NCBI GenBank assembly: GCA_014706295.1
Contig: JACSVZ010000001.1
Coordinates: 118,262,763 to 118,326,762 of the forward strand
DNA from: Lycocorax pyrrhopterus obiensis
Lineage: Eukaryota; Chordata; Aves; Passeriformes; Paradisaeidae
Reading direction: 5' to 3'
DNA: 64,000 bases
Shown: positions 26,238-37,500 of the stretch, piece by piece
Numbering within the stretch: position 1 is the stretch's first letter
Layout: each line of letters opens with the position of its first letter
The notes under the pieces: model-generated
The model's input: the letters and a program-made list of their open reading frames with translations, nothing else
Databases searched by the model: none
Told to the model about the DNA's origin: nothing
Program-made: the position numbers and the translations under genes

Positions 26238-26366
26238 GTGAGTGCCGCCGGGGCGCGGCGGGGCCGGGCGGGGGCTCCGGGCATCTCCCGGGCCGCGGGG
26301 AGCTCGCCCGGGCGGGCAGCGGGACCCGCGCGGCTCCCGCTCGGCGCAGCCGCCGCTCCGGGGCCG

Positions 26367-26512
26367 AGGATGCTCGGGATGCTCGGGGATGCTCAGGGAT
26401 ACTCGGGATGCTCGGGGATGCTCAGGGATGCACAGTGATGTTCGGGATGCTCGGGGATGCTCAGGGATGCTCAGTGATGTTCGGGATGCTCGGGGATGCT
26501 CGGGATGCTGCG
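26367..26512 (+). repeat. GATGCTCGG minisatellite with 39-bp higher-order period, start of intron 1
   Basis: A 9-11 bp core (GGATGCTCGG and variants) is iterated about 14 times. Marker variants (TGATGTTC at 26436 and 26475, GATACTC at about 26398) recur every 39 bp, showing a higher-order unit of four core repeats. It begins only 130 bp after the exon 1 donor site. Confidence 0.85.
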
Positions 26513-29500
26513 CTGCCGGGGCTCCGCGGGGCCGCTGCCCGAAGTTGGCCCCGGTTGGAACTTGGGCGCGGGGATCCCGGCGGAGCATCCCCGGAGCCTG
26601 CGGGGTGTCGGCTCCGGGCGCTCCGCGGGGCGCGGTGCGAGGGAGCCCAGAGCCGGCTGTCCCCGCCGCAGGAAGGGTTCGGTGACCGTAAAATCCGTGC
26701 CGAGGGCTGCGGGGTGTCCCGGCTCGGAGCGGAGGGCGGCTGTGGTTCCGGAGGGGAGCTGGGGGGGTGCGGGACGGGTTTGCTGCCGCTGCCCCCGGGC
26801 AGGAGCAGCTCCGCGGGGCTGCGCGGAAAACTCCGGGAAACGGGAATTTATTTTTAAGTAGAAAACTCCGCACCATGGAAACGGGGCTCGGCTCACAGGA
26901 AGCCTCTCTTCCTACAGTGGGTTTCTTGTGTCAGTCAAGTGCGACGGTGAATACAAAGTATCGGAAGAGTTCGGGGTTAGGAGAGACTGTGGGAAAGATG
27001 TAGGCAGGATCTGGCACGCTGCTGTTTCTGTCTATCCCCCTTTCGCTTGACAAACACTGAACATGAGGGGCGAAAAAAGGCAACAAACAAACAAAAAAAA
27101 AAGGAAAGAAGCTGTTTATGGCACCGGGGAGAGCATCCCGCAATTCCCGAAGGCGCCTTCCCGTGCCGAGCTAAAGATCGATGCCTTTTGACCGGGCAAG
27201 CCTTAAGCCCGCTCAGCTCCCCCACATCAGCGCTCCCTGAAACACCACGGGAAGGTTCCTCGCGCTCAGAGAGCGAAGGACCCGGAACATTTAAATAAAG
27301 GAAGGGTGCAGCCCTTCAGAGTGCTGGGCAGAGGCAACGCGGGCTGAGGGGGAGCGAAGCCGGGGGCACTCGGCACCTTGCAGCTGAGAACCTTTCATCA
27401 GCTCCCCGCTGTCCCCGCTCGGGGTGTGCTCACCTTTCCCGGAGGGTTCAGGTGAAGTTTGCTGTTCCCTGCTCACCCCTGCAGGGGAGCCGTGCACACA
27501 CCACACAAAGCTGGGTGATCCCACAAACACAGGAGGAGTTCAGCGCCAGTGAAACCTGGGGAAGAAAATCATGTTCAAATCCCTGAGCCACAGGCACCGG
27601 CGGGATGCTCTGGAAATGCACAAAAGGCTGCCTCTGGTTTAGTGGGAATATCCTGTGAAGGAAGGAGGAGCGTGCCAGCGTTTAAAGGGCTCGGGTTCAG
27701 CCCAAATGCCCGTGTGCAGGATGAAAGCTCGGCTTCAGAGCTGCCTTCAGCCTCGCAGGGAGCCGGGCAGAGCTTTGGGGTCTCCCTTTGCTACCCTCTG
27801 CCCGGCAGAACTTTGCTGCCTCTGCCGTGTCCAGCACGGCTCCGGGCGATTGCCCACGTTGCTTTCCCTAAAGTGCTCTCCGTGGGGTGCACGCAGGGCT
27901 GGGTGAATTTCTGGGTCAGATTTGCTCTCTCGGGGCACGCTGGGACCCTCACACTGACTCCCCTGTGTCACTTCCACCAGCATAGAAAGAGCCATAAACC
28001 CGACAAACTGCTCTGCTTTCAGTCACACCCATGCAGAGGCATGTGCAGGGGAGTCGATGCTCCGGGTGTGTTACGGGGCTGGGAAGGCATAAAATATTAA
28101 GTGTATTCTTATTGCTGTGGTTACGCTGCCTATAAAGTAATGATGTTATAAAATATTAATACTTCACATCCGTTAACAGCAGCAAAGTTTCTCCGTGGAA
28201 TCTGTCACTCTTGGAGGTGGCAGAGAGGAGTAATGGCAGTAACTCCTCCAAATCTCTTTGTGATAACATCATAAAATCATCCCCAAGCATTTCTGACAGC
28301 GAAGGAAATGCCATTAAGCCATCAGATTCTCTTCTCCGTGTTTTAGTTAATTAAGGGAAGAGAAGCACGGCCGTACAATGGTGCAGCAGCTTGCACCCAA
28401 ATTCATACACTGAGAGCTTAATTGCATTTGCCACTGTCAGGGAGCTTTCAGATTTATTTTTTAGTAATTTTTTTTTCTGGCTTGTAATAGAAATGGATTG
28501 TCTTGCTGGTGTTTAATTAGTTGAGAAAGGACGTGTGAGTGATATGAATTCTAGTTATTCCCCAGCATCTAACTAATGACTCCTTTTCCAGCTCTCTAAA
28601 CAAAAAAATGAGGCATGGCAGTGTGACCAGTAAAACTGACTCATTAGGATAAAAGTAATGGATTTGGAGATAAGATAGAGTCTTAAGTTTCAGTAATAAA
28701 ATAAAATGCTGGTGTCTTACTGGGTATTTCTTCCCCACTGCTGTTCCAAAGCTTTTCCCTTGACACATGAGCTAATGGAGCTGTCCAAGGAAATACCACC
28801 TTTATCTGCACATTACCCACCAGTCTGTATTACATAAAAGTGTATTTAAAGTTCATGACCCCAATATTTTTTATTGAATTCCAAGGAATTTTCAGTTTTT
28901 ACACCAAGTCCTTATCTATCCTACTTGCACCACTTGTATAAAATAAATGATCTCCAAGGAAGAATGGAAATGAACTGGAGCAGATGCTCAGGTGCAGAAA
29001 CAGCTTCCAGAGATATCTCGGCAACAACAGAATCATCATTTGTTAGTGCTGGATGCAGAGCTCTCATTCCTTACTGGACATCCAATTGCAGCTTCTGAAT
29101 AGGTTGTGAGGGTATAATTCGGTGATATTATGGGAAAATTTATGGATGGTCATCACCTGAGCTCCATTCTGGGTTAGAATACCCAACAGCAAGTTATAAA
29201 CACAGCACTGGAGTTATTCAAAAGAGGAAGGAAGTTGCTTGGATGAATCTTGGAATTATCTCTGAGATGACCAGCTCCTGGCAATGAACAAATGGGCAGG
29301 TGTCAGGGTTTGCAGGAATTGCTCGAGGTGAGGAGACAGAAACCGAAGGATTTTCAGTAATTCGTGTGTCTGTGTAAATGGAATACTTATGCAAGGGTTC
29401 ATCCTTTGCACTGATTTACTCCTTACTCAAGCAAATTTCCCAGACTTATGGAATTGTGTTTTCCTCAAGGCAGGATCAGCCCCATATCATTTATCTCCAA

Positions 29501-31472
29501 CTGAGAAATACCAGATTTAAACCAAACACACATAAGTCAACCTCACCCACAAATGATCAATTTCTAATAAGTTGAAATTTTCAATATAGATTTCAAAATC
29601 TCTGTTGGATTTCCCCAAGCAGGGCTAAAGCTGAGTTATTTTCCTGTGTGAAATTACCATTTTCCCCTTATGAAAATCATAAAGACAGAAACCTCATTAA
29701 TTTCACTGCAAATCTGCTACTTTCTGCCAAGTCTTTTGAGATTTTTTTTGTGAGGAGAATGACACTAACACACATCTGAGCTTCATCAGTGTGAAATGGC
29801 AAAAACGCTTCTTGCAGTCTTTTATCGTATTTGAACATCATGAAAAAATGTTCATTTGCAGTATTTATTACTAGATATCTGCAAGTTATTCTATTTTATG
29901 ATATTGTAGGGAGTGGGGCTGCATTTTTCTCATCAGATGATGAGACATTAAATACATTTTGTTGACTGGACTCTGAATGCTCAGTGGTTTAGCAATTCAT
30001 TGAGAAACACTTTACCTAAGTTTCCTTATTCTACACTTTGGGAAAACTATTTTGCTGCAAATATTTCTAAAGAATTGTTACCAAAGCATCCAAAATTTGA
30101 TTTTCATGCCTCTCCCTCCTCGCTGGATTTGAGAGCACTGTACAAGTGGGAGGCAGGGCAATGTTTGGCTGGCTTTAAATGGGTAATTGAGTTAAAATCC
30201 CTATAAAAGGCTGGTGAAAAATGCTTTGCAGCCCCTCAGCAAGGGAGCTCCAGCTGCCTGGGTGAGTGGCTGTGCCAGGATGTCCTGGCTGCTCGGGGTT
30301 TGGGGAAACTGCGAGGGGAGCTGCACTCGCCGGAAAATGAGCACTTTGTGCCTCCCTTGTCAGAACGGCCTAAATACCTCCTTGGGCAGGGAACAGATGA
30401 GCTGGAAAGGTGCAGGATAGTCCTCAAATGTCCCATAAGGCAGGGGCCGGGTGAGTTTGCAGCATCCGGCCAGGGCTGTGTGAACAAAACCAAAGGGTGT
30501 GAGCGGCTTCTGTCCCGCACCTGTCCCTAAAGGCTGGTGGAGAACAGGAGAGGAAAGGCCCTGAGGCCAGAAAGTGCAAACTGAGGAAGGCAGGCTGGGT
30601 TTGTCCAGCCTGGACCAGAGCTAGGGAGGTTTAGGCAGGGCTGAGGGAGAGAAAAATCTGACAAACACATAGTAAAGTGAACTAGAAATGTGGCAGTGCC
30701 GCATTTCCCAGGAGCTCCGTGGGTGAGCGCGGCAAGTTCCCCTCGCTCTCCCGGTGAGGAGTTGCTGGGCTGTAGGGACGGAACTGGTGCCTGTGCTGGG
30801 TAATTCATTGTTTCCCCCTCACTTACGCAAGGTGTGTCCCGAGGTGCCCCCGTGGCTCCGGGAAATGGGACACCCTGCGAGCCTCCCCGATGTAACACCC
30901 GCAGGCGCTCGGGCAGCCGGGAGCTGCCCAAACACGGGGTGGAGTCCTGGAGCAAGGGAATTCCCGAAATTTCGCCCAAGGAGCTGAGTGTTTTGGTCAG
31001 GAGGAGCCTTCCTGACAAAGCGAATAAAATGCGGTTTCCCAGGGTTTCGTCTCCTGCCCAGCAGCCCGTTTGTAGCGTTCAGGGGTGATAATTGTTGTTT
31101 CAGCTCCCCTGGATTCCCCACAACACCCATTTCCCTGACTCAGAGGGCATTTCCCTCGGCAGCAGTCCTTGCCGGAGCTCTAAGCTCCTCCATATGGCCC
31201 TGTCCTCTCTCAACATTTTCCATTCGGGCTGCAAATACAATCCCAATACTGTTTTTTCATTACAGTCTGTTTTGTATATCCTGCTCAGTAATAAAGCTTA
31301 AATCCTGCTCCCCCCTCAATACTTAAACAACTGCCTCTAATCTTCTTTTCTCAGAAAGGCTTGATTTGACCAACTAAACTATAGATTGTACTACAGCAAA
31401 AGAAAAAAATCCCATCCCAGAACTGATTAGTTTTGCTGCACAGCTTTGGGGCTGTGACCAGCAAGCCCAGTC
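26513..31472. other. Intron 1 segment, no feature beyond the island tail
   Basis: The CpG island fades by about 26840. From there, moderately AT-rich sequence (notably 28080-29100 and 29600-30000) without recognised exons, repeats or RNA genes. A second mildly GC-rich patch lies at about 30220-31080; it gives overlapping random frames and no recognised promoter. Confidence 0.55.
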
Positions 31473-31735
31473 TGTCCTAGTTTGGGTTGACTTTAGATTT
31501 GAGTTTGCAGTTATGAGTTTATGATCTTGGGCAAGCTTTGCAGTGGGAGGGTTATTACCCTTCCCTCTCTCTCCCTGCTGAAGGTTATAGGGTATTTTCC
31601 AGGAAATGATGAGCTCTCAAATGATGAATTTGCATTCTCGGGGCAAAATCAAAATTCCAAATCCAAACAGTGTCATTATTCCACATTGGCATTGTTTTCA
31701 CTTCAGCTGCAGGGGTGAGTATCTGACAGGGCTGT
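31473..31735 (+). mobile_element. Possible degraded LTR fragment
   Basis: Starts TGTCCTAGTTTGGGTTGA, close to the 5' end I associate with several passerine ERVL-type LTRs, and ends against the polypyrimidine satellite. No matching 3' end or target duplication is visible, so this is tentative. Confidence 0.25.
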
Positions 31736-31744
31736 TAAAGTAAC

Positions 31745-32075
31745 TCTTCTCTTCTCTTCTCTTCTCTTCTCTTCTCTTCTCTTCTCTTCTCTTCTCTTCT
31801 CTTCTCTTCTCTTCTCTTCTCTTCTCTTCTCTTCTCTCCTCTCCTCTCCTCTCCTCTCCTCTCCTCTCCTCTCCTCTCCTCTCCTCTCCTCTCCTCTCCT
31901 CTCCTCTCCTCTCCTCTCCTCTCCTCTCCTCTCCTCTCCTCTCCTCTCCTCTCCTCTCCTCTCCTCTCCTCTCCTCTCCTTCCCTTTCCCTTTCCCTTTC
32001 CCTTTCCCTTTCCCTTTCCCTTTCCCTTTCCCTTTCCCTTTCCCTTTCCCTTTCCCTTTCCCTTTCCCTTCCCTT
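31745..32075 (+). repeat. Three-phase polypyrimidine satellite: (CTTCT)n, (CTCCT)n, (CCCTTT)n
   Basis: About 18 copies of CTTCT (31745-31835) switch to about 29 copies of CTCCT (31836-31980) and then to about 15 copies of the hexamer CCCTTT (31981-about 32070). The whole tract is pure C/T on the + strand for about 330 bp, with almost no interruptions. Such mirror-like homopyrimidine DNA can form triplex (H-DNA). The 134-codon Arg/Glu frame on the other strand is an artefact. Confidence 0.97.
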
Positions 32076-34437
32076 TTTCCTCTGACAGTGCAGAAGATTC
32101 ATTAACCTATCTTTACAGCTTCACCTGTACCGAGACACTAGGGTGGCACAAACAGTGGGAAATGTGAATCAGTTCTGTGGCCAAAGAGGCAGAACTGGTG
32201 TCAAAGGCTCAGGTTTGAGCTTCTTTTCTGGGTCCATCAGGCTTTTTGCAATCACACCTTCTAGCTGGGTTGTTGTTGGGTTTGGTTTTTTTTTCCTTTG
32301 AGCTTTCAGACTGCACAAGTTTAAAAGGGGAGAGTTATAAATTCCTTTAGCACTGAGATTGTTCCCACATCCTGTCCCCGGCTCTGCACACCCGAATGTG
32401 GCCTATTTCAAGGCAAATTCTCTTTGCAGCACACTGATTCTGGCTGGGGTCCAGGAGCAGCTCCCTCCCACCCTGCTGGGTGCCACCGAGGTCCTGCTGG
32501 AGGCTGGGTGGGTGGAAGTGACAGTCAGAGTGCAGAGGCACCCCCAGAAATGCAGAGTTTGGGGGAGCAAGCTGCAGAACTCCCCACAGAGGGACATCCC
32601 ACGGCCACTATGTCCAGGTGCCACCGGCTGAGAGCCTCAGCACAGCTCCTGGGCTCTGCTTTGGCTCTCAGGTGGAGCAGCACCGCTTCAAACATGGCAA
32701 AACACAGCCAGAGCCACTGAGGGCACTGCAAATAACACAGGCTGCTCGGTTCCCAGAGTTTGGGGCAGAATAAGCAGGGACAGACATCCCTGTGTGCTGG
32801 GGATCAGAGGGTTTGGGGGAAAACAAATCTATTTCAGAAGGACAACACCAGGCAGCTGTAAGAAGAGAAGGAGAACTGTTTGAAGGTACAAGTTTATTGT
32901 CCTCCTGCCCTGGGGAGAGGGAAGGAGCAGAGTCCTGCCAAGGTGGTCTGGATTAGAAAAGTCAGGTTTAGTGTGATTGTGCAAGGCAGTACTGAGAAGA
33001 AAAAATATACCTTATACTCTTGGATGATATAATTAGGCACATCCATGGAAATTGGTGCTTTTGGGGTCATGCCATGCAAATTTTTTTCCCCATTTTGGCA
33101 CTCCCACAGAATTGTCCACTATGGCACACAGGCCCTCTGTAGTTATACATATTTTGGATACAGCAGCAGCATTTTGGGTTTTAAGCCCTTTCCAGAAGGG
33201 CATTGTGCACTTTGGGAAGGTGACGAAGGATTTTCCTGCTCTGTAGCTCACTGGCAAAGACAGAATCGCCCTGACTTGTTCTCTTACAGCATGTCTGTTC
33301 CAGCACAGTGTTTCCCTCTTCTGCTCCCAGCAGGGTCCGAGCAGAGGCTTTTGGAGCACCCGAGCCGCGTGCAGGGGTGTGGGATGTGCCTCCAGACTCC
33401 TGAAGTCTCCATCAAAGCTGCCGTGTCCTTATGCAATCCTCCAGCCAGGCTGGCTGGGATTAACTCTGGCTGTGGGACAGGCACAGCTCGGTGCTCACAG
33501 CCCTTGGCTTTCGCTGCCTCCCTCCCAGCCCAGTGAAGATCTGGAGAACTGGAAATGGGAGGCACTGACATGTGAACACCCAGAGGGAACACAACCCCCA
33601 AAAACGCAGCTCCTGCTTTCCCAAAATAACCTCTTCTGTGCCCACACTCAGGAAAAAATACAATAAAAGCCAAATCCATTTTAGAACTACTTGCTGTGGC
33701 ACAAAGAGCTTTCTCCCGGCCCTCCTGGGGCCCTGTGCCAGCCCAGCCATTCCCAAAAAGGTTACGGATGCAGGAGGGAGGAATTTCAGGAGCAGTTTCC
33801 ATGGAACAGTCACTTCATTTTCGAGGAACTGCAAATGAATCCCGATCTCCCTGGCACAGTCCCAGGGGATTAATTGGAGCCATCTGAGCCGGGATCAGGC
33901 AGAGCTGTGCCTATCAGCAGTCAGAGCAGCCAGGTTGCTGCAGCAACAGGCTGACACTTGTAAAACTCCCTTTGATCGTGTCACCGTCACACGGGAGGCT
34001 GCTTGGGAGTTAGGTCAGGTTTTGGAGCTGTCCTACACTTTTCTAGGGACTGTCAGCCACTGCCACATCAGGGCTGGGACTCGAAATGCACCATGAATAA
34101 CTTCAGCAGTCCCCTGTGGATCACAGCGTAGCTGGTCACAGAAAATCATGGAGCAATAAAAGCACCAAGAACTGTTAAGCAAACCATGAGCGAGCCAGCT
34201 CAGAATTCCTCCCCGCAATCTGGAGACAAAATTACAATTTCTGACCGAAACATTTTTGTTTTGGTTTGCTTTTCGTAGCTTTTACTCATCGTAGAATTCA
34301 GAAAGAGCATAGCCTGTGGGAATGGGAGCAGAATGAGCACAGGGCACAAGAAGGACATGGAGTCACTGCTGGGCTGTTTTCACTCAGGATTGTTCAAACG
34401 CATTTATTGTGATAAACTGGGCTCGTGCCAAACAGCT
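32076..34437. other. Intron 1 segment, nothing recognised
   Basis: Mixed-composition sequence with only short random open frames. Confidence 0.5.
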
Positions 34438-34574
34438 CCAAGCCTGTCTGAGTGCAAGGAGTGTTTGGACACCCAGGCACAGGCTGGGGTTCCTGGGGTG
34501 TCCAGTGCAAAGGCAGGAGTTGGACTGGATGATCCCAATGGATCCCTTCCAGCTCAGCATGTTGTGTGACTCCC
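34438..34574 (+). mobile_element. CR1 LINE 3' end fragment
   Basis: Sense-strand CR1 3' wording: tgtctgagtgcaaggag, gtttggacacccaggcac, gcaggagttggactggatg, atcccttccagctcagcat, ending in a degenerate tail. It has the same orientation as the gene. Confidence 0.85.
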
Positions 34575-37500
34575 AGCAAAATGGCCTAATAGGACACTAA
34601 CTCCCCAATTTATTTGCCTGTGCTTACAAATATGAAACGCAAAATGCCACAGTAAAAGGCTGTAGTAAAGGAGGCAGAAATCTTGTGGAGTTGGTGTGCA
34701 GCTGGGTAACACAAGCAGGATTTTGGAGCTGCTCAGTCAACATTGGTGTGGTGTTTCCCATCCTCTGGGCTTTCACTTTTACATCTCACATGTTTATTAA
34801 AAAGTTTGAGTGTAACTCTCTGTCCCTGTGTAAAACACAATGAGAAATGTGCTCTGAGCTCCCCAGCCTGGTCCCTGTGTCCCTGCTGCCCCTTCTCTCC
34901 CAGCATGGGGCTGCTCAGCTGCCCTGTCATCTGCCCTGTGTCTGAGGCTCGCCCCTGCTGCCAGGCCACTTTCAGAGCTCTCCTGTAAAAGTGATGTCTT
35001 TCTTCTTGCTATCTCTGATCCAACAACTTGTACACAAAAAGCTTTTTATTCTTCCGGCGCTGCTTCCTTTCAGCTGTGCCAAACCACCCCAAAACCTTAT
35101 CAGTGGGGCACTGCAGCTGCAGTTTAACGTGAGCTCCTGCCTCCCCGGCTGTGACTATCTCAGGAAGTTCCAAATTGTTTACTTATCTGCCAGAAACACA
35201 CGCCGAGGGGAGTTCAGGCTCTGCTGCCCAAGGTGCATTTTAAATCAGGGGGAGAACCGCTTCAGATATTTCACATTACATCTCCCAGCTTTATCTGCCG
35301 CTGTAAATTATGAGGCTGCTCCATTGAGCTGAGAGAAGATTAAATTTTTGAGCAGTGTTTTGCAAAGAATGGAGATTTTTCTCTCTGAAATGAAGAGCCT
35401 GTCGTGCCCTGGCGTGGCTGGCTCTCGCTCTGCTGCCCAAGCCTCTCCCTTTCCCATCAGGGCCCCGGCAGCTCCCTGGGGACCACGGCCCGTGGCTGAG
35501 CCATGTCCTGACATTAAAGGCATCTGCAGACGGAGTGAGGGTGGGATGTGCCCTGAACAGCAAGTGCTCTGGGGAGCTGCAATCCTTCTGCTGTCATCCT
35601 GAAATCCCAGCTGCCCTGAAGGAAAAGCAGCCGGGGCAATGGAAGCCAGCATTCCTGTGTTTGAGCAGATTACTGGGGTGGGAATCAGGCTGTTCTACAG
35701 GCAAAAGTTCATCCAGTTTTACAAGATGTACTGAAATACTTTGCACGGCAAGGTGACGAGAAAGAACAATTCTCACTTTCCCTCCTCAGCCTTTCTTTGA
35801 ATCCCCCCTGTCTGATGTGACAGCTGCTGTTTTAGGATGACTCGTGTGCTAATTGATTTCTACACGTCCTTGAGGAAGGTGATGAGATCCCACCTTTTTC
35901 ACTCTGCACGGAGGGGATTTCAGGGAGCTGCTGCAGGAATCTCTGCAGGACTCTGTTCCTGAGTGTTTCTGTGAGCACTAAGTTGTTACCCTGCACTGTC
36001 AGTAATCAGGGGAAACTTATCCCTGGGCAGCTGTGCTTGTTGCCAGCACTGTCCCTGGAAGGCTGCAGCCCAGGGAGAGGCCCCACACTGCAGCAGGGAC
36101 AAAGGGGGAGGAGAAAGGGGTGGCAGAGAGGAGCTGCTCCAGACCCCATTCCCCATCACCTCTGTGCTGCTCAGACAGAGCAGGTGGGACTGGAGCTGTG
36201 AAGCTGAGCCTGGGGAAAGCTGGTGCTTTGATTTGTCCTTGTTTCTCACTGTCCCAATCTGTTTTCATTGGATAAAACCTCAATTAGTCTTGCCCAAGCT
36301 GAGCCTGCTTTGCCCATGGCAGCAGCTGTTGAACCATCTCCCAGTCTTAACCCTGACCCAGCTTCTCCATCCAGGGTTTGTCCTTGAGTCCTGGAGAGGA
36401 GAGGGAGTGAGGGAGCACTGGGGAGGCCGAGTCACCCCTCCACAATTAGGAAGAATTGAGAAGTGTTATTTCCATGGCACGTTTATTGGAATTGATGACT
36501 CTTAGCAACTCCTAATAAGAAGAGTGTGAAGCTTTTAGCTGGGGCTGAGCTGCTCTGTGGCACCAGCTGACGGTGCATCTGCACAGTGAGAACTGGGGGG
36601 TTTAAACAATTTAAATAAGGTAATTTAGGAGATGCGGAGCAAACTTTGCTGGGGAGCTTTAATTAATGCTAAAATTCCAGAGTTTTATGTTTGCACTCAT
36701 CTGCTTGCAACACCAAGAGTGTATTTTATGGCAATTCTTAGAATGAGGCTCCATTCCTGCTATGGAAAGTGGTGCTGACAAGCTCATGCCCCATATTTAA
36801 AATCACTTTCTGCTGTTGGCAGGGCTGAAGAAAGGGGGCACAGGCTTTCCAAGAGTCAAAACTAGGTCTTTGTCCCATGGGAGTGACTTTGTTATAAACC
36901 TCATTGGCCATAGGTAGAGCCCAGTGAATTCACATCCATTTTCTCCAGGAAATTTCAGTGACAGGAGCTTTAAATTTAGTAAATTAAACTGCAAAACTTC
37001 TTTGAAATCCCAGCCCTTGCTCTTATCTGTGAGTTCTTACAGAAAATCTGTGAGAAAATTGGGTACAAAATCATATATTCTGGCTCCCTGCCCTTTGTTT
37101 CAAGTGGCAGAACACTTTTTCTCAGAAGAAAAAAAAAGAACAAATGACCCAAAGGCTCCTTTAGCTCTGCCTGTGCCGGAGTCAATGGAGCTGCAGCAGT
37201 TTATAGTGATGAGCTTCTGGCAAGTGCATTATTCTGGCAGAAGAGAACAGTTGGGCAATTTACTGCAGCTCATCCAAACTGCAAATGAAGGTTCTGTATT
37301 CCCTTAGTTTGAGGAAATCAGCAGGAAAAGGCCTCCTCCTATTTTTTTTTAATCTCCAGCTGCTGATTTTGCCAAGGTCTCCCACTTCTGCAAAGGTTTC
37401 CTTCTCTGCCCTGCTTGTTCTCAGCACAGCAGAGCAGGGAAAGGAGGCCAGAATTCCCTGGTTTGTAGTAAGAACCAGTGCTGTTGGGTGTGAGTTATTC

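Larger units (their letters stand above)
25400..26840 (+). promoter_or_regulatory. CpG-island promoter region of the GRIK1-like gene
   Basis: This is the most GC- and CpG-dense part of the window, centred on the first coding exon and extending into intron 1. GC-box motifs are visible (GGGCGG overlapping pair at 26049-26058; a CCGCCC on the other strand at about 25914-25920). I see no convincing TATA box close to the start codon, which fits a dispersed CpG-island promoter. The transcription start site cannot be placed from sequence alone. All six frames are long and open here because stop codons are rare in GC-rich DNA, so the overlapping ORFs on both strands are not evidence of genes. A divergent non-coding transcript is possible but unsupported. 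Confidence 0.8.

Noticed and set aside
25416..26876. A 486-codon minus-strand open frame over the CpG island
   Set aside because: Stop codons are rare in such GC-rich DNA and all frames are open; composition is Arg/Pro/Ala/Gly low complexity including the minisatellite, with no domain.
31698..32102. A 134-codon Arg/Glu repeat protein
   Set aside because: Translation of the polypyrimidine satellite on the opposite strand.
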